Source of the DNA: Fusobacterium ulcerans
Lineage (GTDB): Bacteria; Fusobacteriota; Fusobacteriia; Fusobacteriales; Fusobacteriaceae
Direction: 5' to 3'
Length of the DNA stretch: 64,000 nt
NCBI RefSeq assembly: GCF_003019675.1
Contig: NZ_CP028105.1
Coordinates: forward strand, 124,001 to 188,000
Each line of letters opens with the position of its first letter. The first letter of the stretch is position 1. Shown in pieces: positions 45,077 through 53,994 of this stretch. A program made the translations under genes and the position numbers. The notes below the pieces were generated by a model. That model saw only the letters and a list, made by a program, of their open reading frames with translations, made no database searches and was not told the origin of the DNA.

Positions 45077-48000
45077 TTAGATTTTACTTACATCAAATAC
45101 ATCTAGCTTGTCTTCTTCTATATGTCCATCCTGCATTCTAAGAATAGCATTAATTGTATCAAGAGCTGTTAATACATCCACTCCATACTCTATTGCTGTT
45201 CTTCTCATTTTAAATCCATCTCTTTGAGCGTCATTTGCTTTTGTTGGTGTATTTATTAATAGATCTACTTCTCTATTTTTTAATACATCTGAAATGTTTG
45301 GCGATGGTTCATCTATTTTATTTACTACTGTTGCTTCTACTCCATTTTCTGCTAGGAATTTTTGTGTTCCACTTGTTGCAAACAAGATTGATCCATGTGC
45401 AATTAAGCTCTTAGCAATTGGTAAAAATTCATCTTTATCTTTATCTCTGATAGTTACCAGTATTTTTCTGTCTTTGATAAGGTGCACTCTGTTAGCTCCA
45501 AGCAGTCCTTTATAGATAGCTTCATCTACATTGTTTCCTACTCCCAGTACCTCTCCTGTTGATCTCATTTCTGGTCCTAATGATACCTCTACACTTGATA
45601 GTTTTTCTGTTGAGAATACTGGTACTTTTACTGCTACTACATTTGGCTTCTTGTAGATTCCTGTTCCATATGCCATATCTTTTAATTTTTCTCCAAGTGC
45701 TACTCTTGTTGCTATTTCAATAGCTGGTACTCCTGATACTTTTGAGATATATGGAACTGTTCTTGATGATCTTGGGTTTACTTCTATTACATAAAGTTTA
45801 TTTTCATATGCGATAAACTGAATATTCATCATACCTTTTACTTCAAGAGCTTTTGCTATTCTCTTAGTTATTTCTAAAAGTTCAGCTTCAGTTCCTTCAT
45901 ATAAATTTTGCTGTGGATAAATAGTGATTGAGTCTCCTGAGTGAACTCCAGCTCTTTCTAAATGCTCCATTACTCCCGGTATTAAGATATCCTCTCCATC
46001 ACAGATAGCATCTACTTCTAATTCGATTCCATTTAGATATTTATCTATCAACACTGGATTTGATGGATCTCTGTCAAATGATGCTTCTAGGTATTTTACC
46101 AGATTATATTCATCGTGACATATTTCCATTCCCTGTCCACCTAGTACATATGATGGTCTTACCAGCACTGGATAGTTTATTTCATTTGCTATTTCTATTC
46201 CATGCTCTACATCCCATACTGCTCTTCCTTTTGGTCTAGCAATATCAAGCTCTTCCATCATTTCTTCGAATCTTTCTCTGTCTTCTGCTTCATCTATTTT
46301 ATCTGCACTTGTTCCTATTACTTTGATTCCTCTATCGCTCAAATCATTTGCTAATTTGATTGCTGTCTGTCCTCCAAATTGAAGTATTACTCCCTCTGGT
46401 TTCTCTTTTTCAAGGATATTCATTATATCTTCTGTTACTAATGGTTCAAAGTATAGTTTGTCTGCTGTTGAGAAGTCTGTTGATACTGTCTCTGGGTTAT
46501 TGTTTATTATGATACTTTCTATTCCTAGCTTCTTTAATGTTTTTACTGCATGAACTGTACAGTAGTCAAATTCTATTCCCTGCCCAATTCTTATCGGTCC
46601 TGATCCTATTACCACTATTTTTCTCTTGTTAGATACTTCTACCTCATCATATTGATCATATGTTGAATAGAAATATGATGAATCAGCTGCAAATTCTCCA
46701 GCACAAGTATCAACCATTTTATATACTGGCTCTATGTGGAAATATTTTCTTTTTCTTTCAATATCTTTTTCAGTAACTCCCATTAAAGACGCAATTCCTT
46801 TGTCTGAGAATCCTTTCTTTTTAAGATTTCTTAAATATGTTTCATCTAAATTTTTAAATTCTGTATCTTTTAAAATTTCTTCCTGTTTAACAATCCATTC
46901 GATTTTCTCCATGAAGAATTTATCTATTCCAGTAATTTTCTGTAATTTTTCTTTGATGTATCCTCTTCTAAGCATTTCTGCCACTATGAAGATTCTCTCA
47001 TCATCTGGTTTTACAACTGCTGCTTTTAATTCTTCCATAGTCATTTTTTGAGCTACTGGATGCTCTAAGTTGTATCTTCCTATTTCAAGTGATCTGATAC
47101 CTTTCAGGAACGCTGCTTCAAAGTTATTTCCTATTGCCATAACTTCCCCTGTTGCCATCATTTTTGTACCAAGTTTTTTATCAGCCTTTTTAAATTTATC
47201 AAACGGCCATTTAGGTATTTTTACAACTATATAGTCAAGAGCTGGCTCAAAACAAGCAAAAGTTTTTCCAGTTACTTCATTTTTTACTTCATCTAACAGG
47301 TATCCTAGAGATAATCTTGTAGCTACCCTTGCAATAGGATATCCTGTTGCTTTAGAAGCTAGTGCTGATGATCTTGATACTCTTGGGTTGATCTCTATTA
47401 TTGCATATTCAAATGATTTTGGGTGAAGAGAGAACTGTACATTGCATCCTCCAATAACTCCAATTTCATTTACTATTTTAATAGCAGAAGTTCTAAGCAT
47501 TTGATATTCTCTATCTGATAAAGTTTGAGAAGGAGCAACAACTATTGAGTCTCCTGTATGGATTCCTACTGGGTCAATATTTTCCATATTACATACTGTA
47601 ATACAGTTTCCATCTTTATCTCTTATTACTTCATACTCTATCTCTTTCCAACCAAGGATAGATTTTTCAATAAGTACCTGTTTTACTCTAGACAGAGCCA
47701 GTCCTTTCATAAGGATATCTTCAAGCTCTTTTGGATTATATGCAAATCCTCCACCAGTTCCTCCCAATGTATAAGCAGGTCTTACTACTACTGGATACCC
47801 TATTTCTCTAGCTACTTTAAATCCGTCTTCAAGGTTTTCTACTATTTTACTTTGAATAATAGGTTCTCCTATTTTTTCCATAGCTTCTCTGAATAGTTCT
47901 CTGTCTTCTCCTCTTTTGATAGATTCGATAGGAGTTCCGATTACTTTTACTCCATATTTTTCAAGAATACCTTTTTCAGATAACTCAACAGCCATATTTA

Positions 48001-48283
48001 ATGCTGTCTGTCCTCCCATTCCAGCAAGAATAGAGTCTGGTCTCTCTTTAGCTATTACTTTTTCAACAAAGTCTGCTGTGATTGGTTCTATATATATTCT
48101 GTCTGCTACTGCTTTATCTGTCATTATTGTTGCTGGGTTAGAGTTGATCAGTACAACTTCTATCCCCTCTTTTTTCAGAGTCTCACAAGCCTGAGTTCCT
48201 GAATAGTCAAACTCTGCTGCCTGTCCTATTATGATTGGTCCTGAACCTATAACTAATGTCTTTTTTATAGACTTATCTAACAT
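45077..48283 (-). CDS. carB: Carbamoyl-phosphate synthase large subunit, copy 2
   Basis: 1068 residues, same length and architecture as copy 1: two ATP-grasp halves with [13 protein letters not shown] and [13 protein letters not shown], and a C-terminal allosteric MGS domain. Copy 2 keeps the more canonical MGGQTALN, where copy 1 has MGGQTGLN. Partner carA2 is a fully intact glutaminase, so this is the ordinary glutamine-dependent synthetase for pyrimidines and arginine. Large blocks of DNA, for example 45520-45700, are almost identical to carB1. Confidence 0.97.
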   Translation of the reverse strand: MLDKSIKKTLVIGSGPIIIGQAAEFDYSGTQACETLKKEGIEVVLINSNPATIMTDKAVADRIYIEPITADFVEKVIAKERPDSILAGMGGQTALNMAVELSEKGILEKYGVKVIGTPIESIKRGEDRELFREAMEKIGEPIIQSKIVENLEDGFKVAREIGYPVVVRPAYTLGGTGGGFAYNPKELEDILMKGLALSRVKQVLIEKSILGWKEIEYEVIRDKDGNCITVCNMENIDPVGIHTGDSIVVAPSQTLSDREYQMLRTSAIKIVNEIGVIGGCNVQFSLHPKSFEYAIIEINPRVSRSSALASKATGYPIARVATRLSLGYLLDEVKNEVTGKTFACFEPALDYIVVKIPKWPFDKFKKADKKLGTKMMATGEVMAIGNNFEAAFLKGIRSLEIGRYNLEHPVAQKMTMEELKAAVVKPDDERIFIVAEMLRRGYIKEKLQKITGIDKFFMEKIEWIVKQEEILKDTEFKNLDETYLRNLKKKGFSDKGIASLMGVTEKDIERKRKYFHIEPVYKMVDTCAGEFAADSSYFYSTYDQYDEVEVSNKRKIVVIGSGPIRIGQGIEFDYCTVHAVKTLKKLGIESIIINNNPETVSTDFSTADKLYFEPLVTEDIMNILEKEKPEGVILQFGGQTAIKLANDLSDRGIKVIGTSADKIDEAEDRERFEEMMEELDIARPKGRAVWDVEHGIEIANEINYPVLVRPSYVLGGQGMEICHDEYNLVKYLEASFDRDPSNPVLIDKYLNGIELEVDAICDGEDILIPGVMEHLERAGVHSGDSITIYPQQNLYEGTEAELLEITKRIAKALEVKGMMNIQFIAYENKLYVIEVNPRSSRTVPYISKVSGVPAIEIATRVALGEKLKDMAYGTGIYKKPNVVAVKVPVFSTEKLSSVEVSLGPEMRSTGEVLGVGNNVDEAIYKGLLGANRVHLIKDRKILVTIRDKDKDEFLPIAKSLIAHGSILFATSGTQKFLAENGVEATVVNKIDEPSPNISDVLKNREVDLLINTPTKANDAQRDGFKMRRTAIEYGVDVLTALDTINAILRMQDGHIEEDKLDVFDVSKI

Positions 48284-48307
48284 TTTATTCCTCCCTCAAA
48301 CTTTAAA

Positions 48308-49360
48308 TTAACCTTCTATAACTTGTAAGAAATCATCAAACAGATAATCAGAATCAGATGGTCCAGGCCAAGCTTCTGGATGGTACTGTACACACATTAT
48401 TTTCAATTCGCTGCTTTTCATTCCCTCAATAGAATTATCGTTCAGGTTTATATGAGTTACTTTCATAGCCTCTGGTACATTATCCACTACATAACCATGG
48501 TTTTGTGAAGTTATGAATATCTTATTTTTCTCTAAATCTTTAACTGGATGATTGCATCCTCTGTGACCATATTTTAATTTAGTAGTAGATCCTCCAAGTG
48601 CCCATGCCAGAAGCTGATGTCCAAGACATATTGCAACTATTGGAAGTTTTCCTATCATTTTCTTTATTTCATTTATTACTTCTGTAAGATCAGCTGGGTC
48701 TCCTGGTCCATTTGAAAGGAACAATCCATCAAGATCATATTTCATTATCTCTTCAGCAGTTGTGTTCCAAGGGAAAACTACCATATGGCAATCTCTCTTT
48801 TTAAAACTTCTAAGGATATTTCTTTTGATTCCAAAATCCATTACCCCTATTCTTTTTCCAGTACCTGGTATTTCATATATCTCTTTTGTACTTACTTTGC
48901 TCACTGCATCTTTGTTGCAGAATTTTTCAAAATGTTCATCTATCTCTTTTTGAGTCAGGTCTTGAGAAGTGATTATAGCTCTCATAGCTCCCTCTTCTCT
49001 TATTATCTTTGTAAGCTGTCTTGTATCTACACCTTTGAATGCCACAACTTTATTTTGTCTTAAGAATCCATCTAAAGTCATCTCACATCTAAAATTATTT
49101 GGAAGTTTTGCATCTTCTTTAATAACAAACCCTTTTAAATGTATTTTAGAAGACTCCATGTCCTCTAGATTTATTCCATAATTTCCTATCATAGGATATG
49201 TCATTACTACTATCTGCCCACAATAAGAAGGATCTGTTAAAAGCTCCTGGTACCCTGTCATTCCTGTATTAAAAACAAGTTCTCCAACAGTTTCCCCTAA
49301 CTCTCCAAAAATCTTTCCTTCAAAACTCATACCATTTTCAAGAATAAGCTTTCCTTTCAT
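48308..49360 (-). CDS. carA: Carbamoyl-phosphate synthase small (glutaminase) subunit
   Basis: 350-residue glutamine amidotransferase that hydrolyses glutamine and channels ammonia to CarB. Catalytic triad intact: Cys245 in AICLGHQ, His327 and Glu329 in VQYHPEA; NGPGDP and GHRGCNHPV also present. 24 nt upstream of carB2. ATG 49360 after AGGAGG, preceded by a leader-ORF/terminator attenuator. Confidence 0.97.
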   Translation of the reverse strand: MKGKLILENGMSFEGKIFGELGETVGELVFNTGMTGYQELLTDPSYCGQIVVMTYPMIGNYGINLEDMESSKIHLKGFVIKEDAKLPNNFRCEMTLDGFLRQNKVVAFKGVDTRQLTKIIREEGAMRAIITSQDLTQKEIDEHFEKFCNKDAVSKVSTKEIYEIPGTGKRIGVMDFGIKRNILRSFKKRDCHMVVFPWNTTAEEIMKYDLDGLFLSNGPGDPADLTEVINEIKKMIGKLPIVAICLGHQLLAWALGGSTTKLKYGHRGCNHPVKDLEKNKIFITSQNHGYVVDNVPEAMKVTHINLNDNSIEGMKSSELKIMCVQYHPEAWPGPSDSDYLFDDFLQVIEG

Positions 49361-49388
49361 TTGACCTCCTGTAATTTAAAAGTTTTCC

Positions 49389-49419
49389 TAAAAAAAAAGA
49401 TACAACAGTTTGTCATATC
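49389..49419 (-). terminator. carA2 leader terminator (attenuator)
   Basis: Minus strand GATATGACA-AAC-TGTTGTATC (two G-U pairs) followed by about nine T. Confidence 0.85.
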
Positions 49420-49424
49420 TTTTC

Positions 49425-49550
49425 TTAAGATAAATATATGTGAATTAATTTTAAAGACAATATTCCCGTAAAAACTTTAGAAATAAATGTAAAAGAGCAG
49501 AAAATAGAATCCTTTATCTTCTTTAATGATAAATTTTTTATTCCTTCCAT
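49425..49550 (-). CDS. carA2 leader peptide, 41 codons
   Basis: ATG 49550 after AAGGAGG at 7 nt; MEGIKNLSLKKIKDSIFCSF at the N-terminus. The TAA stop is 5 nt before the terminator stem. U-rich stretches precede the stem. The sequence is unrelated to the carA1 leader although position and size match, which argues that translation of the leader, not the peptide, matters. Confidence 0.62.
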   Translation of the reverse strand: MEGIKNLSLKKIKDSIFCSFTFISKVFTGILSLKLIHIYLS

Positions 49551-49580
49551 TCCTTTACCTCCTTTTTTTTACTAAAAGAA

Positions 49581-49609
49581 AGTATATCTATTTTTTCAAA
49601 TTATGTCAA
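49581..49609 (-). promoter_or_regulatory. carAB2 promoter
   Basis: Minus strand TTGACA (49604-49609), 17-nt spacer, TATACT (49581-49586). Confidence 0.88.
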
Positions 49610-49709
49610 GAATTTTTTGATAATATCCCCTTTTAATTTTTTTTTTGATCTTTTTTTATACATTTTTCATAAAATATTAAAAAAATATAAATTTTTTTAG
49701 TTTCTCGTA

Positions 49710-49738
49710 TTGACTATTAGCCATTTATGTGATAATAA
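49710..49738 (+). promoter_or_regulatory. Promoter of grdX-like operon
   Basis: TTGACT 49710-49715, 17-nt spacer, TAATAA 49733-49738; divergent from carAB2. Confidence 0.65.
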
Positions 49739-49756
49739 GATATCGGGAGGTGCATC

Positions 49757-50140
49757 ATGGATTTTATAATTATCACAAATAACAACAAGGTTTATAATTT
49801 TTACAAAGAAACAAATGATGTTTTTTATTTTCAAAAAAAAGATTTCCTAGATCTTTTAGAGATAGTGAAAGAGGAAATATATAAAGGACATAAACTTCTT
49901 TCTGATCCTATCATGTATAATCTAGAAAATTCTGAGAATCCATATAAATCTATTGCTGTCTCTAAAGACACTTTTTCAGATGATGGAACTCAAAAAAAAT
50001 TAATAGATGGAGTAATTAGTATAGCTAGAAAAATTCCAAACAGAAAAAATTTCTCTGAATTTTCTGAAACTACTTTAGAAGAATTTAGATTTATTGACTT
50101 AAATCTTCTAACTGATGGAACTAAATCTTTTAGCTACTAA
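49757..50140 (+). CDS. GrdX-like protein
   Basis: 127-residue cytoplasmic protein with the GrdX pattern: N-terminal IIITNNNKV, then KGHKLLSDPIMYNLENSENPYKS with a conserved GxxLLxxP and NPYKS, and a short C-terminal helix. GrdX is an uncharacterised member of glycine-reductase and related selenium-dependent Stickland operons. No reductase subunits adjoin here. ATG 49757 after GGGAGGTG; the EAL-like gene starts 17 nt downstream. Confidence 0.72.
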   Translation: MDFIIITNNNKVYNFYKETNDVFYFQKKDFLDLLEIVKEEIYKGHKLLSDPIMYNLENSENPYKSIAVSKDTFSDDGTQKKLIDGVISIARKIPNRKNFSEFSETTLEEFRFIDLNLLTDGTKSFSY

Positions 50141-50157
50141 TCTCTTGGAGGTGGACT

Positions 50158-50829
50158 GTGGTTCAATTTTATTTTAAAAGAATCCTTGAAAAAATAAATT
50201 TCAATTTCATTCCTGTTTTTGATTTAAAAGATGATTCTATTTATGGTTACAAAATTATAAAAGATTTTTCTGTAATAGGGTTCAATGACAAAGATCTTAT
50301 GTATCAAATGGCCTTTGAAGATGATACATTTGAAACTCTTGTCTTAAAGCTTCTTGAAAAGTCATTTCAAATGGCTATTGAGAATAACTGCATAGATAAG
50401 AAGCTTTTTTATACTTTAAGATTGAATTATGTCCTGGACAATAGTATATTCTTTGACAGAATACACACACTGGTATCATCACTTAAACTCAATGAAAATA
50501 ATATTATCTTTGACATAAAAGGAATAACAGATTGGGAAAAGTTTTATGAAGAAACTAAAAATTGTAAATTTGAATATCTTAAACTTTATAAAGAGGATAG
50601 AGGTATCCCCATCAATTTAAACAGAGTTGCACAAGAAAAACCAGAACTTATTGAAATCAGAGATACTCAAAATTTTATGCACATAGGTGAATATATTGAT
50701 AATGATATCAAGATAATTTTTAATACAAATACTGACCCTTCTTTTACAAAAGAAGATTTGAAAAAAATAGGAGCAGACTACTATTATTATTTTAATAAAA
50801 ATAAACAATTTGATGAAACTGAGTCATAA
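50158..50829 (+). CDS. Degenerate EAL-like domain protein
   Basis: 223 residues, GTG start at 50158 with GGAGGTGG upstream. The order IPVFDLKDDSIYGYKII, LLEKSFQMAIENN, FYTLRLNYVLDNSIFF and IIFDIKG follows the beta-alpha repeats of EAL phosphodiesterase domains. The EAL triplet and the metal-binding Glu/Asp residues are absent, so it cannot hydrolyse cyclic-di-GMP; a binding or scaffold role is possible. Similarity is by eye and modest; unknown otherwise. Confidence 0.45.
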   Translation: MVQFYFKRILEKINFNFIPVFDLKDDSIYGYKIIKDFSVIGFNDKDLMYQMAFEDDTFETLVLKLLEKSFQMAIENNCIDKKLFYTLRLNYVLDNSIFFDRIHTLVSSLKLNENNIIFDIKGITDWEKFYEETKNCKFEYLKLYKEDRGIPINLNRVAQEKPELIEIRDTQNFMHIGEYIDNDIKIIFNTNTDPSFTKEDLKKIGADYYYYFNKNKQFDETES

Positions 50830-50842
50830 TATGAATCTAAAT

Positions 50843-50901
50843 AAAAGAGCCTAATCCAAGAAGTTATTATCTTTTAATAACTGGTGGATCAGGCTTTTTT
50901 T
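50843..50901. terminator. Bidirectional terminator
   Basis: Long hairpin GAGCCTAATCCA...AGTTATT / AATAACT...GGATCAGGCTTTTTTT between convergent genes. Confidence 0.85.
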
Positions 50902-50928
50902 ATTTTCTATCTGCTTTTTATCTTTTCT

Positions 50929-53391
50929 CTAGATTTTATCTTCTACCCATTTTACAAGGCTCTCTCTTGTTTTTTCTACAATCTCATCATAATTTAATCC
51001 TTCAGGTGATACTTTCTCAAAGAATTTAACTTCTATCTTAGAAGCCTTAGGAAATTTAGTATTTGCAGGGAAAGCTTCAAATGCTCCTCTTATTCCAAAA
51101 GGTACAACTGGTATATCCAACTCTTTTGCCAAAATAGCAAATGCCTTTTTAAATTCCAGCATCTTTCCATCTCTTGTTCTTGCTCCTTCTGGGAATATAA
51201 CAACGCTCTTTCCATCTTTCAATACTTTAGCCATTGTCTGAAGTACCTCTCCAAGATTTTTATTGATATCTACCAGAATAACATTTGAATTTTCTCCAAG
51301 TTTTCTCATATATCCCTTAGAAAAATGCTTTACTTTTGCAAGATAATAAATGTTTCTAAGTATTTTTGATGGAACTGAATGATTAAATATAAAAGCATCC
51401 AAAAGACTTTGGTGATTTCCTGCATAAATAACTGGTTCTGATGTCAGATTTTCCATTCCGCTTTTTTGTACTCTAAAATACAATTTGAAAGGAAGCCATG
51501 TCAGTAATTTTCCCATCATTGTTACTATATTTGACTTAGGAAGATCAGCCTCTATATCCTTATTCAGATAATCTTTCCAGTTGATTTCCTCTATCTTTTC
51601 ATCGCTTCTATTTTCTTTTACAAATTCAGCCAGTTTCTCTACAGTTGGATTATCAAGAATTATGTTCTCTGCTCCCTTTACTCCAAAATTACTTTCCAAA
51701 TAAGTCAAAAGTTCAACCATATCTAAAGAATCCATACCTAAATCCAGTTCTATATGAGCTGATGGCGAAACTGGTCTGTTCTTAGTCTTTACCAGATAAT
51801 CTTTTAAAAGAGTATATTCTTCATATTTAGGCTCTTCTATATGAATATTTTCTGTTTCCTTCTCTTTCAGCATATCAGGTATCATAAATCTTCTTATCTT
51901 ACCTATTTTTGTTTTAGGCATCTCTTCCTGTACTATTCTTATATCTAGTATTTTTCTATAATTAGGAGCTTTTCCATTGTATGAATCAATAACTCCCCAT
52001 TTCAGTGTTTCTTTTATGTTTGTTACTTTTTCATCATATATTTTCTGAAAGTTAGGATATATAACTGCTGTAAGCACTGAATCTATTTCAGAAATTACTA
52101 TCTCCTGAATAAGATTAGTCTTACTCATTATCTGCTGTTCTATCTCAATTGGATTGATATTTTTTCCATTTGATAAAACTATCATCTCTTTTTTTCTTCC
52201 TGTTACATATAGGAATCCATCTCTAATTTCTCCAAGGTCCCCTGTATGTATCCATCCTTCACTGTCAATAGTTTCAGCAGTTTCTTCTGGTTTATTGTAA
52301 TATCCTTTCATTACATTTCTACCTCTGGCAATAATTTCTCCATCTTCTGCTATTTTAGCTTCTATTCCAGGAAGTATTCTTCCAGCTGATCCGGGTCTTA
52401 TCTCATCTAGTGGTGTAAATGAGATCATTGGAGCTGTTTCTGTCATCCCATACCCTTCACATACTTTTAATCCCAGTGTAAGAAAATCTCTTGATACTCT
52501 TGGGTCAAGCTTAGATCCCCCTGATACAAAAAATCTTACATTTCCACCAAAATTATCATGGACTTTTTTAAATATTTTTCTGCTGAAAGAGATGCTGTTT
52601 ATTTTTTCACATAATTTAAAAATAAGCTTTGTTGCCTTACCAGCATTTATTTTTTCCATTATTTTCTGATGAAGCATTTCCCATAATCTTGGAACTCCTA
52701 TCATCATAGTTACTTTATAAGTCTGAAAAGCATCTACCATAGACTGAGAAGACATCTCTTTAAGGAATATTATTGTTGCTCCCTTAGCCAGAGGTACTAC
52801 CCCTGATCCCAGTAATGGAAATATATGATGCATAGGAAGAAGTGCCAGAACAATATCTTCTTTCACAAACATTTTATATTTGTCCAGTCCTTCTATATTC
52901 ACAAGTATGTTATCAAATTTAAGCATTACTCCTTTAGGTTTTCCAGTAGTACCTGAAGTATACAGCATCAAAGCAATATTTTCCGGCTCTGGTGAATTAA
53001 GAACAAGTTCTTCTGTTATCTCATGATCTTCAACATCATCTACAACCACTATTTTTAAATCTTTTTTTGCTGCTTCAAGAGCTTTTTTTACATTTGAAAG
53101 ATTATTTTGTGATGTATAGATATATTTCGAATCAGAATCTTCTATATAATATACAAGTTCCTCCCCTGATAAACTTGAATCAAGACACACACATGTTCCT
53201 GATTTGTCCCATACTCCTAGGAAAGAGTAAAGAAGTTCAGGTCTGTTTTCCATATATATTATAACTCTGTCCTCTTTTTCTATTAATACTTGTGAAGAAA
53301 AAATCTTAGCTTTAGTTATCATTTCTTTATAACTTATATTTCTTCCTTCGTATATTATCGCTGTCTTATTATAATCTCTTACAAATTCCAA
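50929..53391 (-). CDS. Acyl-activating ligase - ACP - acyltransferase fusion, copy 2
   Basis: 820 residues with three fused modules. AMP-binding adenylate-forming ligase (about 1-500): LMLYTSGTTGKPKGVML, GYGMTETAPM, HTGDLGE and a C-terminal KTKIGKIRRF Lys motif. Acyl-carrier domain (about 525-600) with LDLGMDSLDMVELL carrying the phosphopantetheine Ser. PlsC-type acyltransferase (about 630-820) with GNHQSLLDA (HxxxxD) and FPEGARTRDG. It can in principle activate, carry and transfer a fatty acid on one chain, the reverse domain order of E. coli Aas. Own promoter at 53426-53454. Confidence 0.88.
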   Translation of the reverse strand: MEFVRDYNKTAIIYEGRNISYKEMITKAKIFSSQVLIEKEDRVIIYMENRPELLYSFLGVWDKSGTCVCLDSSLSGEELVYYIEDSDSKYIYTSQNNLSNVKKALEAAKKDLKIVVVDDVEDHEITEELVLNSPEPENIALMLYTSGTTGKPKGVMLKFDNILVNIEGLDKYKMFVKEDIVLALLPMHHIFPLLGSGVVPLAKGATIIFLKEMSSQSMVDAFQTYKVTMMIGVPRLWEMLHQKIMEKINAGKATKLIFKLCEKINSISFSRKIFKKVHDNFGGNVRFFVSGGSKLDPRVSRDFLTLGLKVCEGYGMTETAPMISFTPLDEIRPGSAGRILPGIEAKIAEDGEIIARGRNVMKGYYNKPEETAETIDSEGWIHTGDLGEIRDGFLYVTGRKKEMIVLSNGKNINPIEIEQQIMSKTNLIQEIVISEIDSVLTAVIYPNFQKIYDEKVTNIKETLKWGVIDSYNGKAPNYRKILDIRIVQEEMPKTKIGKIRRFMIPDMLKEKETENIHIEEPKYEEYTLLKDYLVKTKNRPVSPSAHIELDLGMDSLDMVELLTYLESNFGVKGAENIILDNPTVEKLAEFVKENRSDEKIEEINWKDYLNKDIEADLPKSNIVTMMGKLLTWLPFKLYFRVQKSGMENLTSEPVIYAGNHQSLLDAFIFNHSVPSKILRNIYYLAKVKHFSKGYMRKLGENSNVILVDINKNLGEVLQTMAKVLKDGKSVVIFPEGARTRDGKMLEFKKAFAILAKELDIPVVPFGIRGAFEAFPANTKFPKASKIEVKFFEKVSPEGLNYDEIVEKTRESLVKWVEDKI

Positions 53392-53425
53392 CTTATCCCC
53401 CTAAATATTTTAATCGTTTAGTGCA

Positions 53426-53454
53426 ATTATAGCATATTTTATAATTTTAGACAA
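53426..53454 (-). promoter_or_regulatory. Promoter of ligase-ACP-acyltransferase copy 2
   Basis: Minus strand TTGTCT (53449-53454), 17-nt spacer, TATAAT (53426-53431). Confidence 0.7.
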
Positions 53455-53478
53455 TTAGAACAGTACCCCTCACCTATT

Positions 53479-53781
53479 CTAAATATTTGTTATTTCAATA
53501 TTTAAAATCATTATTTTACTAAAAACACTAAATAATGAACTTATTCTTATTTCTTTTGCATCTCTTAAATATTCTGGGACAAACACTTTTATCCCCTCTG
53601 CTTCTTTTTCTATATATTTTATCTCTTTTTGAGAAATATTATTTGTATCTTTTATAAATTCACCCTGAATTATATCTTGGCATCCTGCTCATCCAAAACT
53701 TTGAATTTCTTTTTTCAAAATTATTCCTTTAAAATTATTTTTCTTCATATATTTTATAACTTTTTCTTTTATTTCTATCAA
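53479..53781 (-). CDS. Candidate HesB/IscA-like selenoprotein with in-frame TGA
   Basis: A 100-residue frame interrupted by a single TGA (53689-53691, residue 31). It starts at TTG 53781 with AAGGAGG 6 nt upstream and stops at TAG. The N-terminal segment IEIKEKVIKYMKKNNFKGII, the redox-like SFG-U-AGC and C-terminal GIKVFVPEYLRDAKEIRIS fit a small HesB-like Fe-S carrier family that is known to use Sec at the first Cys position. U-x-x-C spacing and a hairpin 22 nt after the TGA support recoding. A decayed gene is the alternative. Family call is by eye. Confidence 0.6.
53653..53674 (-). ncRNA. SECIS-like hairpin downstream of the UGA
   Basis: mRNA sense TATAATTC-AGGGT-GAATTTATA, one bulged base, loop beginning A-G. 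The loop starts 22 nt after the UGA, within the 16-37 nt window expected for bacterial SECIS, and has a G in the first two loop positions. Confidence 0.5.
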
Positions 53782-53816
53782 ATTTTTCCTCCTTTTAAAA
53801 TTTAGTATTTTCTTAA

Positions 53817-53844
53817 ATTTTATCACATTTTTGTATTAATTCAA
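53817..53844 (-). promoter_or_regulatory. Promoter of HesB-like gene
   Basis: Minus strand TTGAAT (53839-53844), 16-nt spacer, TAAAAT (53817-53822). A usable promoter and ribosome binding site argue that the gene is not simply debris. Confidence 0.6.
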
Positions 53845-53928
53845 TATAAAGAATATGTATAAAAATCAATAATTGGAAATAAAATTTCATTTTTACGATA
53901 TATAAAATTTTATTATTCAAATAAAGGG

Positions 53929-53957
53929 TTTACATATCTTTAAATATGTATTATAAT
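53929..53957 (+). promoter_or_regulatory. Promoter of CofE-like gene
   Basis: TTTACA 53929-53934, 17-nt spacer, TATAAT 53952-53957. Confidence 0.75.
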
Positions 53958-53994
53958 TAACTGTTAATACTTTATAACTTTAAAGGAGAATGTG

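Noticed and set aside
53479-53781. Plain nonsense mutation in a HesB-like gene
   Set aside because: Not excluded, but the single TGA, U-x-x-C spacing, hairpin at the expected distance and intact expression signals make recoding the better working hypothesis.
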